Assembly: GCA_964556755.1 (NCBI GenBank)
Contig: CAZKXI010000016.1
Coordinates: forward strand, 1 to 64,000
Source of the DNA: UBA4085 sp964556755
Lineage (GTDB): Bacteria; Acidobacteriota; Aminicenantia; Aminicenantales; UBA4085
Length of the DNA: 64,000 bases
Direction: 5' to 3'
Shown: positions 41,879-50,207 of the stretch, piece after piece
How positions within the stretch are numbered: position 1 is the first letter of the stretch
Layout of the letters: each line of letters begins with the position of its first letter
Translations under genes and position numbers: made by a program
Notes under the pieces: generated by a model
Told to the model about the DNA's origin: nothing
The model's input: only the letters and a program-made list of their open reading frames with translations
Databases searched by the model: none

Positions 41879-43129
41879 ATGGGCCGCACCGTCATCGAGA
41901 AGATCATCGCCGGCCACGCCGGAGGCCGGGCCGAGCCGGGCCGCATCGTCTGGATGGACCTGGACGTCCGGTCGGCCCGCGACTTCGGCGGCCCCAATGT
42001 GGTCCGCAGCTATGCCCGCGAGTACGGCGACGCCCGGCCGGCCGATCCGGCCAAGACGGTCTTCACCTTCGACCTCTGCGCCCCGGCCTGCACCCTCAAG
42101 TACGCCGACAACCAGATGGCCTGCCGCGACTTCGCCCGCAAGCACGGCCTGGCGGTCTATGACGTGGACAAGGGCATCGGCTCGCACGTCCTCTTCGAGG
42201 AAGGACTGGCCCGTCCCGGAGCCACCGTGGTCGGCACCGACAGCCACCTCAACATCCTCGGCGCCGTCAACGCCTTCGGCCAGGGCATGGGCGACGTGGA
42301 CATCACCTTCGCCTTCAAGACGGGCCGGACCTGGTTCGAGGCGCCCGCCAGCGCCCGCGTCTTGCTCAAGGGCCGGCCCTCGTCCGCGGCCTCGGCCAAG
42401 GACCTGACGCTGTTCCTCTGCCGCGAGCTGGGGACCCAGCGGATCGCCCTGCGCTCGGCCGAGTTCTTCGGCGAAGCGGCCCGCGGCCTCGACCTGGCCG
42501 GCCGCATCACTCTGTGCAGCATGATCACGGAGATGGCCGGCATCATCGGCTTCGTCCCGGAGCGGGGCCCGGCCTTCGCTCACGACATGGAGAAGCTGGG
42601 CCTGGGCGCGGCAGCCGACGTGGCCCCGGATCCCGACGCGTCCTACGCCGAAACCCTGGACGTCGACGTCTCCGGCATCCCGGCCATGGTCGCCGTGCCG
42701 CCCTCGCCCAACTCCGTCAAGCCGCTCTCGGAGGTCCGCGGCACGCGCATCGACTCGGGCTTCATCGGCTCCTGCACCAACGGCCGGACGGAGGACTTCA
42801 TCCGGGCGGCCGAGGTCCTGCGCCACCGCAAGGTCCGGCCGGGCGTCATGCTCAAGGTCGTCCCGGCCACGCGCCGCGTCTACCAGGAGCTGCTGGAGAA
42901 GGGCATCCTGGCCGATCTGTTCCGGGCCGGGGCCATCCTCATCAACCCCGGCTGCGGCGGCTGCGCCGAGGGCCACGCCGGCCTGACCGGCAAGGGCGAA
43001 GTGGAGATCAGCACCGGCAACCGCAACTTCCCCGGCAAGCAGGGCAAGGGACCGGTCTACCTGGCCTCGCCGGCCGTGGTGGCGGCGTCCTGCGTCAAGG
43101 GCGAGATCGCCGGGCCGGAGGACATCTGA
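41879..43129 (+). CDS. Aconitase-family large subunit (second copy)
   Basis: A 416-residue (de)hydratase large subunit. Fe-S Cys are in FIGSCTNGRTED and INPGCGGCAEGHAG; the substrate segment GTDSHLNILGAVNAFGQGMGDVD is present. It differs markedly from the first copy at 31.3 kb (for example the N-terminal FGGPNVVRSYAREYGD segment), so it is not a recent duplicate. Its partner small subunit overlaps by 1 nt, and the dehydrogenase is immediately upstream. Aconitase activity is the likely role from context. Confidence 0.85.
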   Translation: MGRTVIEKIIAGHAGGRAEPGRIVWMDLDVRSARDFGGPNVVRSYAREYGDARPADPAKTVFTFDLCAPACTLKYADNQMACRDFARKHGLAVYDVDKGIGSHVLFEEGLARPGATVVGTDSHLNILGAVNAFGQGMGDVDITFAFKTGRTWFEAPASARVLLKGRPSSAASAKDLTLFLCRELGTQRIALRSAEFFGEAARGLDLAGRITLCSMITEMAGIIGFVPERGPAFAHDMEKLGLGAAADVAPDPDASYAETLDVDVSGIPAMVAVPPSPNSVKPLSEVRGTRIDSGFIGSCTNGRTEDFIRAAEVLRHRKVRPGVMLKVVPATRRVYQELLEKGILADLFRAGAILINPGCGGCAEGHAGLTGKGEVEISTGNRNFPGKQGKGPVYLASPAVVAASCVKGEIAGPEDI

Positions 43130-43683
43130 TGAAGGCTCCCGCCGTCAGAGGCCGCATCTGGACGCTGGTCGACGCCGCCGGCCGGCTGATCGAGGACATC
43201 GACACCGACCAGATCTTCCACAACGCCCACCTCCACATCACCGATCCGGCCCAGATGGGACCGCTGGCCCTGGGCAACCTGGAGGGCTGGAAGGACTTCC
43301 CGCAGAAGGCCCGGCCGGGCGACATCGTCGTGGCCGGCCGCAACTTCGGGGCCGGCTCCTCCCGCCAGCAGGCCGTGGACTGCTTCATCGCCCTGGGAAT
43401 CGCCGCCATCGTCGCGCCTTCGTTCTCGGCCATCTACTTCCGCAACGCCGTCAACTCGGCCCTGCCGGTCGTCCGGGCCTCCGGGCTGGAGCGGGCGGTC
43501 GAGGCGGGGATTCTCCGCTCGGGCGACGAGCTGGAGATCGATCTTGTCGGCGGCGCCGGCCGGGTCGTCGGCCGCGATGTGACGCTCTCGATCGAGCCCA
43601 TGGCCTCCGTGCCGCTGGAGATCTTCCGGGCCGGGGGCCTGTTCGCCTACGGCCGCCGCGAGAAGAAGTCCGGGGAAGGCTGA
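43129..43683 (+). CDS. Aconitase-family small subunit (second copy)
   Basis: A 184-residue swivelling subunit with DIDTDQIFHNAHLHITDPAQMG (substrate loop), AGRNFGAGSSRQQAVDCFIALG (active-site Ser) and FSAIYFRNAVNSALP. It is about 20 residues longer at the N-terminus than the first copy, and the substrate loop differs (FHNAHLHIT versus YAGRYTYQ), so the two pairs may act on different acids. Start codon overlaps the large-subunit stop (TGATG). Confidence 0.84.
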   Translation: MKAPAVRGRIWTLVDAAGRLIEDIDTDQIFHNAHLHITDPAQMGPLALGNLEGWKDFPQKARPGDIVVAGRNFGAGSSRQQAVDCFIALGIAAIVAPSFSAIYFRNAVNSALPVVRASGLERAVEAGILRSGDELEIDLVGGAGRVVGRDVTLSIEPMASVPLEIFRAGGLFAYGRREKKSGEG

Positions 43684-43686
43684 GCC

Positions 43687-44367
43687 GTGCGCCTCCTGGC
43701 GATCGACACCACGACGCCGAGCGGCTCGGTGGCCCTGCTCGAGGACGAGCGCGTCCTGGGCGAGGTCGGCATCGAGTCTCCGGCCACCCACTCCACCCGG
43801 CTGCTCCTGGCCGTGGACATCCTGCTCAAGTCCCATGGCCTGGAGCTCGGCGGCCTGGACGGCTTCGCCGTCTCGCCGGGCCCCGGCTCGTTCACCGGCC
43901 TGCGGATCGGGCTGAGCACGGTCAAGGCTTTCGTCTTCGCCACCGGCAAGCCCGTGGCCGCGGTCTCCTCGCTGGCCGCCCTGGCCTGGAAGCAGCGGGC
44001 CGACAAGGCCGTCCTCGTCGGGCCGATGCTCGACGCCAAGAAGGGCGAGATCTACGCCGCCCTGTATGAATCCGGCCCGCGGGGCCTGCGGCCGGTCATC
44101 CCCGAGGGGGCCTATGCCCCCGAGGACTACATCGCCCGTTTGCCCCGCCGCCGGACCATCGTCTTCGCCGGCCCGGGACTGGGGCTCTGCCGCCGCCGCC
44201 TGACGGCCCTGCTGGGCGGCAAGGCCCTCTTCTCCGAGCGGACCTCCTTTATCGCGGCCGAGGTCGGCCGGCTCGGCCTGGAAGAGCTGCGGCGCGGGCG
44301 CGGCGTGGACGCCTCGACGCTGGAGCCGCTCTACCACCGCCGCTCGCAGGCCGAGGAAGGCCGCTAG
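43687..44367 (+). CDS. tsaB: tRNA threonylcarbamoyladenosine biosynthesis protein TsaB
   Basis: A 226-residue ASKHA-fold protein that joins TsaD in making t6A37 in tRNA. It starts with GTG (MRLLAIDTTTPSGSVALL), and the second phosphate segment AVSPGPGSFTGLRIGLSTVKAFVF is present. It begins 3 nt after the small-subunit stop and ends 3 nt before rimI; tsaB-rimI adjacency is common. Read-through from the isocitrate dehydrogenase promoter is likely. Confidence 0.95.
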   Translation: MRLLAIDTTTPSGSVALLEDERVLGEVGIESPATHSTRLLLAVDILLKSHGLELGGLDGFAVSPGPGSFTGLRIGLSTVKAFVFATGKPVAAVSSLAALAWKQRADKAVLVGPMLDAKKGEIYAALYESGPRGLRPVIPEGAYAPEDYIARLPRRRTIVFAGPGLGLCRRRLTALLGGKALFSERTSFIAAEVGRLGLEELRRGRGVDASTLEPLYHRRSQAEEGR

Positions 44368-44370
44368 CCC

Positions 44371-44841
44371 ATGGCTGGTCCAGGGGAGGCCGACTTCGAG
44401 CTGCGGCGGATGCGGCCCTCCGACCTGCCGGAGGTCCTGTCCATCGAGCAGCGGTCCTTCAGCCACCCCTGGCTCGAGTCGACGTTCCAGGGCGAGATCC
44501 AGAACACCGGCATCTCCCATCCGATCGTCGCCGTCGCCGTCCCGGATCGCCGGATCATCGGCTACGTCCTCTACTGGCTGGTCGGCGACGAGATGCAGAT
44601 CAACAACGTGGCCGTCCATCCCGACTGGCGCCGGCGCCGGGTGGGAGAGAGGATGCTGCGGGCCGCGATCGAGGACGCCAAGGATTCCGGGGCCCGCGTC
44701 GCGGTGCTCGAGGTTCGGGCCTCCAACGCGGCGGCCCGGGCGCTCTACGAGGCCAAGCTCGGCTTCAGCTTCCTGGCCGTCCGGGAGGGCTACTACACGC
44801 ACCCCGACGAGGACGCCATCGTCCTGGCTCTACCCCTCTGA
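44371..44841 (+). CDS. rimI: Ribosomal-protein-alanine N-acetyltransferase RimI
   Basis: A 156-residue GNAT acetyltransferase. It has FELRRMRPSDLPEVLSIEQRSFSHPW at the N-terminus, the acetyl-CoA site NNVAVHPDWRRRRVGERMLRAAI, and the RimI-type ending LEVRASNAAARALYEAKLGFSFLAVREGYY. RimI acetylates the N-terminus of ribosomal protein S18. The 3' end overlaps truA by 12 nt on the opposite strand. Confidence 0.93.
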   Translation: MAGPGEADFELRRMRPSDLPEVLSIEQRSFSHPWLESTFQGEIQNTGISHPIVAVAVPDRRIIGYVLYWLVGDEMQINNVAVHPDWRRRRVGERMLRAAIEDAKDSGARVAVLEVRASNAAARALYEAKLGFSFLAVREGYYTHPDEDAIVLALPL

Positions 44842-45570
44842 GCCGTAGTCGACCCGCAGCAGGCAGAGCCCCTTGGCCGGCGCCGTGGGGGAGGCCAGCT
44901 GGCGGGTTCGGCCGGCGAAGATCTCCTCGATCCGCTCCACCGGGACCCGCCCCCGCCCGATCTCCAGAAGCGTCCCGACCATCGTCCGGACCATGTAGCG
45001 CAGGAAGCCGTCCGCTTCGACGGTATAGACGATCTCGGCCCCGCGGCGGCGCAGCCGCGAGCGGGTCACCCGGCGGACGGGGGAGCGGTCGCGGTTGGAG
45101 GAGAAGCCCTGGAAATCGGCCTGGCGGACGAAGAGGGCGGCCGCCTTTCGCATGCGGGCCAGGTTGAGGGGGTGGGTCCAGTGGAGGGCGTAGCGCAGGT
45201 CGAAGGGGCTGATGGAGGGCGAGGTGATGATGCGGTATTGGTAGATCTTGGAGCGGGCGCTGCGGCGGGCGTGGAAGGAGGCCGGGACCGCGGCCAGGGA
45301 GAGGATCCGGATGTCCGGCGGCAGGATGCCGTTGAGGGCCTTGAACAGCTCGGCCTCGCCCAGCCTGAGGGCGGCCTTGAAGCTGGCCGTCTGACCCAGG
45401 GCGTGGACGCCGGCGTCCGTGCGGCCGGCCCCGAAGACCGGGACCGGCTCTCCGGCCAGCCGTTCCAGGGCCGCTTCGACCGTGCCCTGGATGGTCCGGC
45501 GGGAGGGCTGCCGCTGCCAGCCGAAGTAATCCGTCCCGTCGTAGCAGAGCGTCAGGCGGTAGCTTTTCAT
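44830..45570 (-). CDS. truA: tRNA pseudouridine synthase A
   Basis: A 246-residue enzyme isomerising U38-40 of tRNA anticodon arms. It starts YRLTLCYDGTDYFGWQRQPSRRTIQG, has the catalytic Asp in FGAGRTDAGVHALGQ and the FHARRSARSKIYQYRI motif, and ends RAQQL-type region TAPAKGLCLLRVDYG. Length is normal. It is convergent with rimI and lies 3 nt after the next minus-strand gene, so the two share a transcript. Confidence 0.96.
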   Translation of the reverse strand: MKSYRLTLCYDGTDYFGWQRQPSRRTIQGTVEAALERLAGEPVPVFGAGRTDAGVHALGQTASFKAALRLGEAELFKALNGILPPDIRILSLAAVPASFHARRSARSKIYQYRIITSPSISPFDLRYALHWTHPLNLARMRKAAALFVRQADFQGFSSNRDRSPVRRVTRSRLRRRGAEIVYTVEADGFLRYMVRTMVGTLLEIGRGRVPVERIEEIFAGRTRQLASPTAPAKGLCLLRVDYGSEG

Positions 45571-45573
45571 GCT

Positions 45574-46080
45574 CTACCGCGCCGCCTTGGGGCGTCCGGA
45601 TCGGCCGGGATCGCGTCCCGCCAGGCGGAGCGCCGCACGGACGGCTTCTTCGGGGCTCTCGGCGGGGACGACGCCCTTGACCTTCCAGGTGCCCAGCCCG
45701 ACCACCGGCTTGCCGAAGATGTTGCCGTAGGCGATCTCGCTGAGGGTGCCGAATTCGCCGTCCACGGCGATCAGGGCGTCCGCGTTCATGGCCACCAGGG
45801 AGTTGCGGCTGTAGCCCAATCCGGTCGGGACGGCCACGTCGATATAGGGATTGGCGTCCCCGGCCGAGACGCCGGGCAGGATGCCGATGGTCAGGCCGCC
45901 GGCTTCGCGGGCGCCCCGGGCCGCGGCCGTCATGACGCCGCTCAAGCCGCCGCAGACAAGCACGGCCCCGGCTTCGGCGATGAGGCGGCCGACTTCCCGG
46001 GCCTGGTCCTCGAAGCCGGGCTTGGGACGGGCTCCTCCGATGACGCCGATGCGGGCGCGCTGGCGGATCTCGGTTGGCAT
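45574..46080 (-). CDS. TIGR00725/LOG-family Rossmann protein
   Basis: A 168-residue lysine-decarboxylase-like (LOG/YgdH-fold) protein. It has IGVIGGARPKPG at the start, AGAVLVCGGLSGVMTAAARGAREAGG and the family end motif DGEFGTLSEIAYGNIFGKPVVGL (GxGTxxE-like). LOG relatives cleave nucleoside monophosphates, but this subfamily's substrate is unknown. The start at 46080 has GGGAGGA upstream; a longer frame to 46131 has no such site and covers the promoter. Strong promoter at 46103-46131. Confidence 0.85.
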   Translation of the reverse strand: MPTEIRQRARIGVIGGARPKPGFEDQAREVGRLIAEAGAVLVCGGLSGVMTAAARGAREAGGLTIGILPGVSAGDANPYIDVAVPTGLGYSRNSLVAMNADALIAVDGEFGTLSEIAYGNIFGKPVVGLGTWKVKGVVPAESPEEAVRAALRLAGRDPGRSGRPKAAR

Positions 46081-46102
46081 GGCGATCGTCCTCCCTCGGT
46101 CC

Positions 46103-46131
46103 ACTATAGGGAATTCCTCAGGCCGCGTCAA
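46103..46131 (-). promoter_or_regulatory. Promoter of the LOG-family/truA unit
   Basis: On the minus strand TTGACG (46126-46131) and TATAGT (46103-46108) are 17 nt apart. It overlaps the forward promoter of the sulfatase gene, so the two could compete. Confidence 0.8.
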
Positions 46132-46142
46132 AATGCTAGAAT
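46114..46142 (+). promoter_or_regulatory. Divergent promoter of the sulfatase-fold gene, possibly leaderless
   Basis: TAGAAT (46137-46142) ends 9 nt before the ATG at 46152; the -35 (TTCCTC, 46114-46119) is weak. Transcription would start 2-3 nt before the start codon. Confidence 0.45.
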
Positions 46143-46151
46143 AGGCCGCCT

Positions 46152-48143
46152 ATGGCAGAACATTCCTTCATGCTTCACCGCTTCGGCAGGCCGGTCGCCC
46201 TGGCCGCCCTCGGGGCGTTGGTCGTCCTCGCCGGCTGCCGGAAGAAAGCCGGTCCGGATCTCCATTCCCTGAGCCTGATCCACGCTCTGACCGCCCGGGG
46301 CGTCGTCCAGAGCCCGCTCCAGGCGGCCGGCGCGGTCCCGGGCGAGACGGCTTACCCGGTCAGCTCCATCGCCATGGAGCAGCCGGGCCGGGGCGAGAAC
46401 CCGCTGGGGCTCAAGCGGCGGGTCAATCTGGGCGTCACCGACAACCAGATTCTCTTCGCCCCCCCGCGCAGCGAATACCTCGTCGATCTTCCGGCCGGAC
46501 CCGCCGGCCGTCTGGATACGGGCCTGCTCGTCATCCGGGACGCGAACTCCATCGCCGCCGGCGGCGACGGCTTCGCGGAGGCCGCGCCGGTCAACTTCCA
46601 CGTCTTCCTCGAGTCGGGCGGGCGCCGCAAGGTCCTTCTCGATCAAGCCCTCGGACTTCCCCCGGCGCGCGAGTCCCGCACCATCCGCTACGTCTTCCGC
46701 AGCGTCGAGGTCCCGGCCCGCGACGAGCGCAGCGCGCTGCGGCTGGTCACGGCCGGGCCCAAGGGCGCCTTCGCCGCCTGGCAGGCGCCGGCCTTCTTTG
46801 TCCCCCGGCCGGAGGCCGTGAACGTCGTCCTCATCTCCATCGACACCCTGAGGGCCGACCACGTGGGCGCCTACGGGTACGGCCGGCCCGTCACGCCGGC
46901 CCTGGACGCCTTGGCCGGAGAGAGCGTCCTCTTCCGGAACGTCTACTCCACGGCCCCTTGGACGCTGCCCGCTCACATGTCGATCATGACCGGTCTGACC
47001 TGCGTCCGCCATCGCGTCTTCTACGAATACGACCGCCTGGCTTCGGATATCCCGACCTTGGCCGGGTGGATGCAGGAGAGAGGCTACGCCACTCACGCCA
47101 TCACCGGGGCCGGCTTCGTCATGTCCGTGTTCGGCTTCGCCAAGGGCTTCGACGAATATTCCATGAGCCAGGGCGACCTGGCCGACGCCCGGCTGGCCGA
47201 GGCGGCCGGGCGCGAGGCCGTGGACTGGATCGACAAGGAAGGCGACCGGCCGTTCTTCCTGTTCCTCCACACCTACCAGGTCCATGCGCCCTACAAGGGG
47301 CGGGAGAACGTCAAGGACCTCTTTCTCAAGCCCGGGGCCCGCTGGCGGGACTTCGACGTCAACCGTGACCTGGGCGGGCGGCGGGGCCTCTTCACGCCGC
47401 TGTCGGCCGCCGAGCGGGACAACGTCACGGCCCTCTATGACGCCGGCATCCGGACGACCGACGAGGCCATGATCCAGCCGGTCCTCGACGTCCTGCGGCG
47501 CAAGGGCCTCTATGACCGGACCATGATCGTCGTCACCAGCGACCATGGCGAGGGCCTCTACGAGCACCAGGCCTGGGACCACACCCACAGCGTCTACGAC
47601 GAGCTGCTCCGGGTGCCGCTCATCATCAAGATGCCCGGCGGGGCGAAGGCGGGCCGGCGCCTCGATCCGGTGGTCCGTCTGACCGACATCATGCCGACCA
47701 TCCTGGACGTGGCCGGCGTGCCCCTCGATCCGGAGTCGATCGACGGCCGCAGCCTCCTGCCCGTGATCTCCGGCCGGGAGAGGGGCGACCGCTTCGTCCA
47801 GGCCTCTCTGGCGGAGAATATCAACGGCGTCCACATCCCGCAGAGGGTGGCGGTCATCGAGGCCGGCCTCAAGGCGATCCTCAACCAAGCGTACAGCCGG
47901 GAGCACCTTCGCTTCTTCGAGCCGCCGCCCTTGATCCCGGCCCCGCTGGAGGCCTATGATCTCAAGGTCGACCCCGGCGAGCGCGTCAACCTGGCCGCCG
48001 ACGCCTCGCGGGCGGCGGCCATCCGGGCCCTCCTGCGGCGGGCCGAGGAGATCGCCCGCCTGGTGGCCAAGCCGGCCCAGGCGGACGGCCGGATCGATCC
48101 CGAGCTGGAGCGCCAGCTGAGGACGCTGGGATATATCCGCTGA
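46152..48143 (+). CDS. Sulfatase-fold lipoprotein hydrolase/transferase, Thr at the nucleophile site
   Basis: A 663-residue alkaline-phosphatase-superfamily protein. Signal peptide with lipobox (VVLAGCRKK, Cys about 29), an N-terminal beta-rich region (about 60-225), then the catalytic domain: LISIDTLRADHVGAYGYG (metal Asp about 230), nucleophile segment STAPWTLPAHMSIMTG, and VVTSDHGEGLYEH (Asp/His). Where true sulfatases have C/S-x-P-x-R, this has TLPAH with Thr (about 271), so formylglycine cannot form. Thr nucleophiles occur in LtaS-type phosphoglycerol and related phosphotransferases. It begins the surface-glycan region. Substrate unknown. Confidence 0.82.
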   Translation: MAEHSFMLHRFGRPVALAALGALVVLAGCRKKAGPDLHSLSLIHALTARGVVQSPLQAAGAVPGETAYPVSSIAMEQPGRGENPLGLKRRVNLGVTDNQILFAPPRSEYLVDLPAGPAGRLDTGLLVIRDANSIAAGGDGFAEAAPVNFHVFLESGGRRKVLLDQALGLPPARESRTIRYVFRSVEVPARDERSALRLVTAGPKGAFAAWQAPAFFVPRPEAVNVVLISIDTLRADHVGAYGYGRPVTPALDALAGESVLFRNVYSTAPWTLPAHMSIMTGLTCVRHRVFYEYDRLASDIPTLAGWMQERGYATHAITGAGFVMSVFGFAKGFDEYSMSQGDLADARLAEAAGREAVDWIDKEGDRPFFLFLHTYQVHAPYKGRENVKDLFLKPGARWRDFDVNRDLGGRRGLFTPLSAAERDNVTALYDAGIRTTDEAMIQPVLDVLRRKGLYDRTMIVVTSDHGEGLYEHQAWDHTHSVYDELLRVPLIIKMPGGAKAGRRLDPVVRLTDIMPTILDVAGVPLDPESIDGRSLLPVISGRERGDRFVQASLAENINGVHIPQRVAVIEAGLKAILNQAYSREHLRFFEPPPLIPAPLEAYDLKVDPGERVNLAADASRAAAIRALLRRAEEIARLVAKPAQADGRIDPELERQLRTLGYIR

Positions 48144-48165
48144 CGGCGGACGAGGGAGGAGCGAG

Positions 48166-48378
48166 ATGAGCGATTGGCTGTCGATCCCGAGCCTGGGCGA
48201 GGAGGAGACCCGCCGCTTGGAGGAGGACGTCCGCCGAGCCATCGCCGAGCGGAAGGCCCGCGGCCTTCTGACCGACCGCGACGTGGAGGAGATGACGGCC
48301 ATGCGTTTGAAGCCCCTGGCCGACATCCAGGACGTCCAAAGCGTCTACGAGAACATCCTCTTCGTGCCGCGTCGATAA
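48166..48378 (+). CDS. Small charged hypothetical protein
   Basis: A 70-residue protein (DWLSIPSLGEEETRRLEEDVRRAI ... VQSVYENILFVPRR), helical and charged with no signal peptide. A strong Shine-Dalgarno (GAGGGAGGAG) precedes the ATG, and the gene follows the sulfatase gene by 22 nt, so co-transcription is likely. It faces the convergent glycosyltransferase gene. Function unknown. Confidence 0.65.
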   Translation: MSDWLSIPSLGEEETRRLEEDVRRAIAERKARGLLTDRDVEEMTAMRLKPLADIQDVQSVYENILFVPRR

Positions 48379-48445
48379 TCCCGCCGCTCCGTTCCGGGAG
48401 ACGAAGTCCCGAGCCGTCGGGCTCGGGGCGGGGGGCTCAAGCCGT

Positions 48446-49627
48446 TCAGGCTCGACCGGCGATCGTCCGGGCGATCATGGCTTCGATCTTGGCCGTCAAG
48501 TGGACCCACTCGAAGTGGGCCTCGATCCAAGCCTTCCCGGACCGGCCCAGCGAGGCCCGGATGGCCGGCTGGTCGAGAAGGAAATCCATGGCCTCGCAGA
48601 ACTCGGCGAAGCTGTCGAAATAGAGGCCGCCCCGGCTTCGGCGGGTCTGCCCGCGCAGGACCTTGCACTGGCCGTTGACCAGGGTGCAGAGGCCGGCCTT
48701 CCAGGCCTCCAGGACGACGATGCAGAGGCTCTCGTAGGGCGAGGGCATGACCAGAAGCTCCGCTCCGGCGATGGCCTCGAACTTCTCCCGGTCGGTCAGG
48801 AAGCCGAGGTACTTGATCCGGGGGTGATCGGGGACCGACAGGGCGGCCGAGCCGCCCAGGACGAGGTCCAAGTCGTGGGTGCCGCGCTTGAGGTACTCCT
48901 GAAAGTAGCGGAACAGGAGCTCGCAGCCCTTGTTGCGGTCGACGCGGCCGACGTAGAGGGCGTAGGGGCGGTCCAGGCCGCGGCGCTTGCGGAAGCTCGC
49001 GGGATCGAGCGACTCCGGAACGTCGACCGCGAAGCCGATGATGTCGCTCGGCGGCAGGGCCCCGAAGGCGGCCCGGCCGACCAGGTCCTGCTCCTCGGGC
49101 GTCAGGAAGAGGACGCCGGCGGGCCGGGTGAACATGTCCTGGAAGACGCCCAGGTGGATGGCCGGGTCCTCTTCGGCCGTGGGGATGAGGATGGCCTTGT
49201 CGGCTACCTCGGGCAGGACGTCCCAGGCCGTGGCGTAGCGGTAGCTGTAGACGATGAAGACGTCGTATTCGTCTTGGTGCTCGCGGACGAAGCGCAGGAG
49301 ATCGGGGCTGTCGGGGCCGTTGGCCCGGATCCAGGCTTTCTCGTCCTCGGGCGTGTGGGCCCGGCCGTGAAAGCAGCGGTCCGAGATCTCCTTGAACCGG
49401 ACCAGGTCGCGGCGGGCCTTGACCCTGAAGCGGCGGACGGTGACGCCGTTGATCGTCTCGACGCCTTCCCGGTAGCCCTCCTTCCAGGTGACATAGTCGC
49501 TGGCCGTGGTGGTCAGGACCTCGACCGCGTGGCGGCCCTGGAGCTGCTCGGCGATCCGCCGGGCATGGGTCTCGCTGCCGCCGACGATGTCGGCGCCGTA
49601 GCGGTGGATGACGAAGGCGATTCTCAT
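48446..49627 (-). CDS. Glycosyltransferase, GT4-like (type A of the glycan island)
   Basis: A 393-residue GT-B enzyme. It opens RIAFVIHRYGADIVGGSETHARR, has the sugar-nucleotide half ALYVGRVDRNKGCELLFRYF and the E-x7-E region MPSPYESLCIVVLEAWKAG. It is closely related in layout to the transferase at 52832. It probably acts on a cell-surface polysaccharide. The start overlaps the coiled-coil gene's stop by 4 nt, so the two are translated together. Confidence 0.85.
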   Translation of the reverse strand: MRIAFVIHRYGADIVGGSETHARRIAEQLQGRHAVEVLTTTASDYVTWKEGYREGVETINGVTVRRFRVKARRDLVRFKEISDRCFHGRAHTPEDEKAWIRANGPDSPDLLRFVREHQDEYDVFIVYSYRYATAWDVLPEVADKAILIPTAEEDPAIHLGVFQDMFTRPAGVLFLTPEEQDLVGRAAFGALPPSDIIGFAVDVPESLDPASFRKRRGLDRPYALYVGRVDRNKGCELLFRYFQEYLKRGTHDLDLVLGGSAALSVPDHPRIKYLGFLTDREKFEAIAGAELLVMPSPYESLCIVVLEAWKAGLCTLVNGQCKVLRGQTRRSRGGLYFDSFAEFCEAMDFLLDQPAIRASLGRSGKAWIEAHFEWVHLTAKIEAMIARTIAGRA

Positions 49628-50097
49628 GGCCGGTCCGGGTCCCGGGGCCGGTCTTTCTCCAGCCTGGCCAAGCGGGACTTCAGGCGGCCGATCTCGGCCG
49701 CCATCTCCTCCACCAGGCGCAGGAGCCGGACGTTCAGGCGGTCCTGGCGCCAGGCGTTGGCTTCGACCGGCTCGACCAGCCAGCGCAGGGGCGGCAGCAG
49801 GATGCGCCGCTTGACCCACAGGCCGATGCGGCCGGCCAGGCCCCGGTGGGTGGTGAAGTTGGGGTGGAGCATGGGCCGCCACTCGCCCAGGGCGTCCAGC
49901 TGCTGGTGGAGGGCCGTGGCGTCCTCGTCTCTCTCGACCAGGATCTCCGAGAGCCACAGCGAGGCCTCGGAGCGGATCTCGTCCTCGTAGAGGGCGCCGC
50001 CGCGGCGGCGGGCCTCGATGCGGCCGCGCAGGTGGGCCATGATCTCGTCCACGTCGGGAGAGGAGGTCCAGCGCGCGAAGAGGGCTTTCTCGTCCAT
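49624..50097 (-). CDS. Coiled-coil protein of the glycan island (left arm)
   Basis: A 157-residue protein with an acidic helical N-terminus (DEKALFARWTSSPDVDEIMAHLRGRIEARR), a Pro-kinked hydrophobic stretch (RRILLPPLRWLVEPV, about 97-112) and a C-terminal coiled-coil (LLRLVEEMAAEIGRLKSRLARLEKD). The overall plan matches the right-arm protein at 50208. It may anchor or scaffold its partner glycosyltransferase at the membrane. The ATG at 50097 is downstream of a strong promoter. Confidence 0.75.
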   Translation of the reverse strand: MDEKALFARWTSSPDVDEIMAHLRGRIEARRRGGALYEDEIRSEASLWLSEILVERDEDATALHQQLDALGEWRPMLHPNFTTHRGLAGRIGLWVKRRILLPPLRWLVEPVEANAWRQDRLNVRLLRLVEEMAAEIGRLKSRLARLEKDRPRDPDRP

Positions 50098-50110
50098 GGC
50101 GGAGGACGGC

Positions 50111-50139
50111 ACTATAGCTCCCCCCGGAAGGCGTGTCAA
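50111..50139 (-). promoter_or_regulatory. Left promoter of the divergent glycan pair
   Basis: On the minus strand TTGACA (50134-50139) and TATAGT (50111-50116) are exactly 17 nt apart, 14 nt before the ATG at 50097. Confidence 0.85.
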
Positions 50140-50152
50140 CTCGGGCAAGCGG

Positions 50153-50181
50153 TTGAACCGGGCCGGGTTATCCCATAGAAT
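50153..50181 (+). promoter_or_regulatory. Right promoter of the divergent glycan pair
   Basis: TTGAAC (50153-50158) and TAGAAT (50176-50181) are 17 nt apart, 26 nt before the ATG at 50208. The two -35 boxes are only 13 nt apart, so the arms may be co-regulated. Confidence 0.8.
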
Positions 50182-50207
50182 GGGTGCGGCCGAGACGGAG
50201 AGAGCCC

